From contig JAQTPO010000011.1 in NCBI GenBank assembly GCA_028712845.1, forward strand, positions 1 to 11,527: a stretch of 11,527 bases of DNA, given 5' to 3'. Numbering within the stretch: the first letter of the stretch is position 1; each line of letters begins with the position of its first letter. Of this stretch, positions 7,189 to 11,527 are shown piece by piece. Source of the stretch: Dehalococcoidales bacterium (GTDB lineage Bacteria > Chloroflexota > Dehalococcoidia > Dehalococcoidales > Fen-1064). The position numbers and the translations under genes are program-made. The notes beneath the pieces are model-generated. The model ran no database searches and was not told where the DNA came from. It saw only the letters and a program-made list of their open reading frames with translations.

Positions 7189-7325
7189 TTGACCTATGTG
7201 AGATGACTCTAACATTTGTAATTTTATTATCATCAAAAACGGAATCAATGGAAAGAAGATTATTCCCAGAGTCATTTATTGCTAGAGCTTTCTAGTAACA
7301 TGATATATTATGATAAAAACTTAGT

Positions 7326-7475
7326 TCAATGGTGTTGATAATCCTGATTTCGAGCGTATTTAAGCAGTCTCTCAATCCAATTTATTATTTTGTCCACTAT
7401 GATGCCGGATAGCAGAAAAAGTTGCGTATTGAAAGACGGAGTAGTGTTGATATCTTCTTTAGGAAAACGGCGCAT
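7326..7475 (-). CDS. Possible small protein, 49 residues
   Basis: This short ORF begins MRRFPKEDIN and is preceded by an AGGA ribosome site with 8-nt spacing. Residues about 18-41 (QLFLLSGIIVDKIINWIERL and on) form one hydrophobic to amphipathic helix, flanked by a charged N-terminus and a polar tail ending QDYQHH. It could be a small membrane-associated peptide. No family is recognised. It lies downstream of the protease gene on the same strand, about 180 bp away, and before the bidirectional terminator. An in-frame GTG at 7511 would lengthen it by 12 residues. The overlapping plus-strand frame is less protein-like. Existence is uncertain at this length. Confidence 0.3.
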   Translation of the reverse strand: MRRFPKEDINTTPSFNTQLFLLSGIIVDKIINWIERLLKYARNQDYQHH

Positions 7476-7655
7476 CGAACCCATCCTGTATCGTCTGGTG
7501 AAAGCATTCACATCGCGTTAGTCTGCAGCGAACGGACTTATCAGTTTCCCTGTGCCGCTTATTTAAAGATAACATCGCCCAAGGAAAGATATGCGACCAG
7601 TGCTTAAAACGGAAGTTCCCTTGGAATGGCAAGTCAAATAAACGTTAATTGTGAA

Positions 7656-8699
7656 TTAATCAAGAGGTGTGTTGCTCAAGATACCGCAGTGGTCATGGCT
7701 CAGTAATTCGATTGCCTTGAATACGTTTATAACTCTGTTTTTCCCTTGCTTATCACTAATTTCATCACAGCTATTTTCAATTGCCCGGCGTACTTCGTCA
7801 TTTACTTTACCATCGCCATTAATGTCTGCCGCCAAAGGAAAGAGCAAGGCTGCTTCACCAGAGACCAGCGCGGCGGCCATTGACGTACCGTTTTTGTAAG
7901 CCCACTTGTTCGCCGGAGTTGAAGACCAGATGGCCGCTCCCGGGGCGCTCACGTCTACCCATTCTCCCCGATTGGACCACGGCGCGGTATCATCTTGTTT
8001 ATCGGTGGCGGCAACAGCAATGGTACAGGGATAGGTTGCCGGATAAACAAGCCTGGGTTGGTAGCTGTTGCCGGCTGCCGCCACAACGATTGCGCCGCAC
8101 TGCCAGGCATATTGTACCGCTTCTTCCAGAGCGACGGAAGGCTGACCGATAGCCAGACTGATATTGATAATGTTGGCGCCGTTATCCACTGCCCAGAGGA
8201 TACCTTTCACCACCGCTTCAATCTGAACAGAACCATCATCATTAGCCACTTTTACATTAATCAGGCGGCACCGGTAAGCTAGACCCGTAGCCCCACCAAG
8301 CTGATTTGTGCCACCAGCGATGATACCGGCAATATGAGTGCCATGCCCGTTGCAATCGCTGGCGACCGGACTGCTGGTGAAATTGGCTTTGGCGATAACT
8401 TTTTCCGCCAGCGCCGGGTGGTTTGCATCGATGCCGGTATCCAGTACGGCAATAACCGTATCTTCTCTGCCTTCGGTCACAGCCCAGGCCTGAGGAGCCA
8501 TAACCCGGGACAGGTGCCAGTATTGCTCCCCGGAGACCTCAAAAAATAACCCGGAGGCACTACTCACCGTGCTTTCCCGGTCATCGTTGCCGGCAGAGGT
8601 ACCGGTGATAATCAACCCACCGCACATGATAAAAAGGAAAATGTAAAGAGCCGCTGAAACAAATAAGAAAAAGTACTGCTGGTGTTTATCCCGGTTCAT
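7656..8699 (-). CDS. Subtilisin-family (S8) serine protease, anchored or secreted
   Basis: This exported protease has 347 residues from the ATG at 8699, which has AAGAG 7 nt upstream. A GTG at 8723 would add 8 residues but lacks a clear ribosome site. Residue numbers here are from the GTG; subtract 8 for the ATG. A hydrophobic segment (17-43) is a signal peptide or anchor. A short pro-like stretch leads to the catalytic domain. The triad is intact: Asp95 in AVLDTGID, His127 in NGHGTHIAG, and Ser281 in NGTSMAAALVSGEAAL, with oxyanion Asn219 in AAAGNS. Near the C-terminus, D300-E310 reads DINGDGKVNDE, an EF-hand-like calcium loop, between the last catalytic helix and the final helix (NRVINVFKAIELL). 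There is no long propeptide or repeat tail. It follows the TasA-like gene by about 190 bp on the same strand. It may process or trim extracellular proteins of the locus; the substrate is unknown. Confidence 0.93.
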   Translation of the reverse strand: MNRDKHQQYFFLFVSAALYIFLFIMCGGLIITGTSAGNDDRESTVSSASGLFFEVSGEQYWHLSRVMAPQAWAVTEGREDTVIAVLDTGIDANHPALAEKVIAKANFTSSPVASDCNGHGTHIAGIIAGGTNQLGGATGLAYRCRLINVKVANDDGSVQIEAVVKGILWAVDNGANIINISLAIGQPSVALEEAVQYAWQCGAIVVAAAGNSYQPRLVYPATYPCTIAVAATDKQDDTAPWSNRGEWVDVSAPGAAIWSSTPANKWAYKNGTSMAAALVSGEAALLFPLAADINGDGKVNDEVRRAIENSCDEISDKQGKNRVINVFKAIELLSHDHCGILSNTPLD

Positions 8700-8890
8700 T
8701 TTTACACTCTTACCGCTGGTCACTCACCACGATACGGTAAAAGTGCTTAATGAAAGATAAACTTGCCGCCGGCTGAACTAAATATTTGATAAATAAGCGG
8801 TAAACTGCCGGATTGCCAGATGGTCTCTAGCCATACCGAACAGGGGGATTATGGACGAAAGAATAAGGTTCCGGTCGAGCAGTCGGTTGT

Positions 8891-10459
8891 TTACTGAATA
8901 CTCCGGCGCCTACGGCGGACAAACAAGACAAACGCGAGCAGGACAATTATCCCGATTATTACTGGAATCGCCGGTAATGGCCATATCTTAAAGCCGTCCA
9001 CTGGAACCAGCGTTTCGGTAACAATGATAGTTTCACTGAGCCCGTCGATTTCTATCTGGTAGACGCCCGCCACATGAGGGGAGATAACAAAGCTGATATT
9101 ACGATTTTGACCCGGGGTCAATTGGACTACTTTGCTATCGACAAAAAGCCCGTTCACTTTAAGAATAAGCAGGTGTTCACCGGTCATTTCACCGTTATTC
9201 ATGACATTTATCCGGATGGTAACCATCTCTCCGGAGGCCAGTTCTTGCCGGGACAGGGTCAGGTTGCTCACCTGAAAACGAGCGGGTAGCGGCGCAGGAA
9301 CTACCGATGGCACGGGTGGGGTAGTTACTGGCGGTGGCGTGATTACCGTCGGAGTAATTACCGGTTGTTCCGGTTCCAATTCCGCCATAACGGCGAATAA
9401 TGAAAAATGGTTTACCAGAGCGCCGACCTGGTCTGCTCCGGCAATGAATCCGCCGATCTGCTGTAACTGCGTCCAGCCCAGTTTACTGTCATAGCTGGCT
9501 ACAAATAATGTGCTCATCCTCGCCGCCAATTCCGCAAGGTCATAATTAAGGATAATGCGCGCCGGCTGGCTTAAGGTCACGGTCAGCGGCACTTCCCCGG
9601 CATAGAAAAGCAATTCATAAACTGAGCCAACAAACGCCATGCCTTCGGGCGGCGTGGGGGGGTCTTCTTTTAAAGTGATGCGCAGCTCTGTGGGTATCGC
9701 GGAATCAGAACCCATCGTGATAATCCGGGTGCCCCTTTCAAAACCGATGGTAACCCGCTCAGAAATAACGGCTATGGCCTGCGTCTCCGTGACAGTACCA
9801 TCATTATCGACAGTCATCACAGTTTGTTTTTCCGGAGAAGTTATGATAAACGGGTTGCTTGCTGGCGGAGGCGAAATAATCACGCTACCACCGCCACCAG
9901 CGGTCTCATCTACCGGCGTAACCGGCATTTCCACCAGGTTGTAGTTAATCGTAAAGGATGAGCTATTGCTTTGAACGGCATTCCCCACGGTTACCGGTAG
10001 CTGCCATTCCCAGATAAGGTCAATTGTTTCTCCTGCCGCGATGGGGCTGACGGTAATTTTCGCCGCATCATCGGCAGACTGTGGATAATCAGCCAGGGAG
10101 GCAGGCATCGTTATTGCAGTACTCAGCCGATTGGAAACCGGCTGTAACAGGAGATGCTTACTCAACTGTCCGGGCTCGGCTGGGTTGACGGGTACTACCG
10201 GCGGGCTGGCCGTCTGATTATCGACAATATCGCTGATCCATATGGTGAGCGCACCGCTGGCATTACCGGCATTGCGCAGAGTGAGCATCTGGGTGCCGCT
10301 GTCTCCCGGCTTGATATTGGTGATATACCATGGCATGGCACCCGCCCCAGCCAGTTCCAGGTCTACCGGAGGCGGCGCCGCCAGCACTACTGGCGGTGGA
10401 AACAAGCTAATGGCCAGCACTGCGGCGATAATAAAAAATGTCCCGGCCGCCCTTGGCAT
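8891..10459 (-). CDS. TasA/camelysin-like surface protein with CARDB domain and C-terminal anchor
   Basis: This protein has 522 residues. A signal peptide (1-28, VVLAAP) is followed by a TasA/camelysin-like domain (about 33-176): TNIKPGDSGTQMLTLRNAGN at 47-66, then LIWEWQLPVTVGNAVQSNSSSF near 148-169, matching the family's 'W-x-W-x-LP...N..Q' block. Next come a Gly/Pro linker and a ZU5-like beta domain (about 205-365) ending NHFSLFAVMAE, a Pro/Thr/Val-rich linker (about 366-395), a CARDB-like domain (about 398-482), one membrane helix (about 493-514), and a basic tail RRRRRSIQ. The anchor leaves the bulk outside the cell, tethered to the membrane. AAAGGA about 11 nt upstream supports the start. 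The gene lies 74 bp after the signal peptidase, and this adjacency parallels Bacillus sipW-tasA. The signal peptide has an ordinary Ala-x-Ala site, so dependence on the SipW-type enzyme is inferred, not shown. Likely a matrix or fibre anchor. Confidence 0.87.
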   Translation of the reverse strand: MPRAAGTFFIIAAVLAISLFPPPVVLAAPPPVDLELAGAGAMPWYITNIKPGDSGTQMLTLRNAGNASGALTIWISDIVDNQTASPPVVPVNPAEPGQLSKHLLLQPVSNRLSTAITMPASLADYPQSADDAAKITVSPIAAGETIDLIWEWQLPVTVGNAVQSNSSSFTINYNLVEMPVTPVDETAGGGGSVIISPPPASNPFIITSPEKQTVMTVDNDGTVTETQAIAVISERVTIGFERGTRIITMGSDSAIPTELRITLKEDPPTPPEGMAFVGSVYELLFYAGEVPLTVTLSQPARIILNYDLAELAARMSTLFVASYDSKLGWTQLQQIGGFIAGADQVGALVNHFSLFAVMAELEPEQPVITPTVITPPPVTTPPVPSVVPAPLPARFQVSNLTLSRQELASGEMVTIRINVMNNGEMTGEHLLILKVNGLFVDSKVVQLTPGQNRNISFVISPHVAGVYQIEIDGLSETIIVTETLVPVDGFKIWPLPAIPVIIGIIVLLAFVLFVRRRRRSIQ

Positions 10460-10533
10460 ATTATTTACACTATCCTTTACAGTTGATGTGGAAAAGCTAT
10501 TACCATCTTATGGCAGGAAGAAGCTCCGCTCGG

Positions 10534-11076
10534 TTAGATGGTATTCTGCTCAATACGTTTTTTCTTTCTGGACAACTCAGTAAAAAGCGTGGTCAAGCAC
10601 AGCGCAGCAATAGTTAATCCGGGAATAATCACGGAAACCAGAAAGCCGACGGGCGTTTTGATAAAGATGGCGGCAAAACCAATCACCGGAGCATGCCAGG
10701 CTACTCTGGCCAAGATATTCTGCTCCCGCACCGGCTCGGTATCTGTAAACGCGTTGGCGTCTCCTTTAGTGTAAAAAACCAGCGGCGAATTCCGGGAGAT
10801 GCCCACCACGCGATGGCAGATATAATTTTCTTTGGCGCTGTCCTTACGGTAAATGACGATATCACCCAGAGCGATATTGCCGGTGAAAACCGGACTGGCA
10901 ACAACGAGACTGCCCCGGGTAATCGCCGGAGACATGCTGCCCGAGCGCACGCCGTCCGCCAGCCAGCCAAAATGCGGCGCCATGTGAATCGCCACGCCGC
11001 ATAGCAGTATCAGGCAAGACACCGCAAGGCTGGCGATATACAGCACTCCGTAAAGACGGGGGGTCTTAGCCGCCAT
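10534..11076 (-). CDS. Archaeal/SipW-type signal peptidase I (S26B)
   Basis: This 180-residue membrane peptidase removes signal peptides from exported proteins. It has an N-terminal helix (about 9-31), then the catalytic block DGVRSGSMSP with nucleophile Ser47, GDIVIYRKD at 71-79, ICHRVVGI with His88, and FYTKGDANAFTD with Asp106. Two closely spaced C-terminal helices (about 130-165) precede a Lys/Arg-rich end. The His in place of the usual Lys marks the archaeal/ER/SipW type, not the standard bacterial LepB type. The ATG at 11076 is 11 bp inside the preceding gene, and the AGGAGGT upstream is about 14 nt away, longer than ideal, so coupled translation is likely. The open frame runs on to 11394, but that part is out of frame with real coding and is not included. 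Bacterial enzymes of this type often serve a few matrix proteins encoded beside them, such as TasA. The gene sits directly before the TasA-like gene. Confidence 0.93.
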   Translation of the reverse strand: MAAKTPRLYGVLYIASLAVSCLILLCGVAIHMAPHFGWLADGVRSGSMSPAITRGSLVVASPVFTGNIALGDIVIYRKDSAKENYICHRVVGISRNSPLVFYTKGDANAFTDTEPVREQNILARVAWHAPVIGFAAIFIKTPVGFLVSVIIPGLTIAALCLTTLFTELSRKKKRIEQNTI

Positions 11077-11527
11077 AGTAGTAGGTGGATACCTCCTGCA
11101 ATACCGGCGTATTCGCACGCGCGCTGTCTGCGGCCAGGGTGGCGCGCCATTGCTGGTACCTGCCGCTGTCGGGAATAGAGAGCACCGGGGACGTGCCGCC
11201 GATGGCAGTCCATGATTTGCCTTGGAGAGTGGAGGTGTCCTCGGCCGCCCGTACCTCAAAGGTAATGTCTGTGCCGGAAGGCAGCGATTCATACCAGAAC
11301 AGTGCGTCCCACCGTGACCCGGCCACCTGCGTATCCCATACCGCGGAGACGATGGTGCCGGAAGCGGCATAAGTATACGTGCGGTAAACTTCAAACACAG
11401 AGTTTTGCGCCGCAGTATTTTTATTGCTCGATTTGAGGTAGAGTTTGACGGTGTGGCTGCCGTTTGACAATGCGCTGGTGTTGATCGTATCGCTGGAGCT
11501 GAGGGAACTGGTGGTGGTATGGGTGGC
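11066..11527 (-). CDS. C-terminal part of a secreted beta-rich protein, truncated by window edge
   Basis: The frame is open from the window's right edge to a stop at 11066, about 153 residues, so the 5' part is missing. Visible sequence: TSSLSSSDTINTSALSNGSH, then KLYLKSSN, WDALFWYESLPSGTDITFEV, and a final RYQQWRATLAADSARANTPV followed by a Tyr-rich end, YYYGG. It is rich in Ser/Thr and alternating hydrophobics, typical of beta-sandwich domains of large extracellular proteins. A 'p-x-L-x-x-V-x-x-Y' end is seen in several adhesin- or tail-like families, but I do not name one. A TTG at 11470 is not credible as the start because coding sense continues upstream. It overlaps the signal peptidase gene by 11 bp and is probably the promoter-proximal gene of that operon, and a possible substrate. 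Confidence 0.8.
   Translation of the reverse strand, partial: ATHTTTSSLSSSDTINTSALSNGSHTVKLYLKSSNKNTAAQNSVFEVYRTYTYAASGTIVSAVWDTQVAGSRWDALFWYESLPSGTDITFEVRAAEDTSTLQGKSWTAIGGTSPVLSIPDSGRYQQWRATLAADSARANTPVLQEVSTYYYGG

Larger units (their letters stand above)
7130..7655. other. Convergent intergenic region
   Basis: This 526-bp region lies between converging units: the Ig-repeat gene from the left and the protease gene from the right. It holds the terminator at 7155-7188 and a possible minus-strand small gene at 7326-7475. A short palindrome, TTAATT-GTG-AATTAA, lies at 7645-7659 over the protease stop codon. The stretch 7190-7325 is AT-rich with nothing recognisable. Confidence 0.6.

Noticed and set aside
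7203..7275. 8-bp inverted repeat ATGACTCT / AGAGTCAT
   Set aside because: It does not extend beyond 8 bp and has a 57-bp gap in AT-rich DNA; this is within chance expectation.
7422..7607. 61-residue plus-strand frame in the convergent gap
   Set aside because: It has no ribosome site and no patterned hydrophobicity, and it overlaps the better minus-strand candidate.
11077..11394. N-terminal extension of the signal peptidase
   Set aside because: The added sequence is Pro/Arg-rich and has no domain sense; the same bases clearly encode the upstream beta-rich protein in another frame.

Overview
The window reads as bacterial surface and signalling DNA. It comes from an anaerobic, probably monoderm bacterium. 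The cues are an archaeal/SipW-type signal peptidase, a TasA/camelysin-like protein held by a C-terminal membrane helix and Arg tail, secreted Ig-repeat proteins, and no outer-membrane proteins. The style resembles Dehalococcoidia-like Chloroflexota, but this is an impression: there is no rRNA or core gene here to place it.

Left part (1-3515). A divergent pair shares an intergenic region of about 400 bp. On the minus strand is a secreted FecR-domain protein with a tail of twelve Gly/Asn/Ser/Asp/Lys hexapeptides. On the plus strand is a membrane CHASE2 sensor fused to an intact HD-GYP domain, a predicted cyclic-di-GMP phosphodiesterase. Each gene has a good sigma70-type promoter with a 17-nt spacer. 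An imperfect 30-bp direct repeat lies on each side of the pair. A hairpin that could be a terminator or a REP-like element follows the HD-GYP gene.

Middle (3874-7190). Two secreted proteins are encoded on the plus strand as a likely operon. The first is a 190-aa one-domain beta-rich protein. The second is an 882-aa protein with a signal peptide, a carbohydrate-binding-like N-terminal domain, an Ig-like repeat array and a conserved-looking C-terminal domain. A strong hairpin that looks like a bidirectional terminator closes the unit.

Right part (11527-7326, minus strand). In transcription order: the 3' end of a secreted beta-rich protein, an archaeal-type signal peptidase overlapping it by 11 bp, a membrane-anchored protein with a TasA-like domain and a CARDB domain, an intact subtilisin-family (S8) protease with an EF-hand-like loop, and a possible 49-residue small protein.

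Inferred theme: a locus that builds, processes and possibly regulates extracellular matrix or surface proteins. The peptidase and TasA-like protein recall the Bacillus sipW-tasA pairing, and the neighbouring HD-GYP protein suggests c-di-GMP input. The families are recognisable; the combination is the interesting part.
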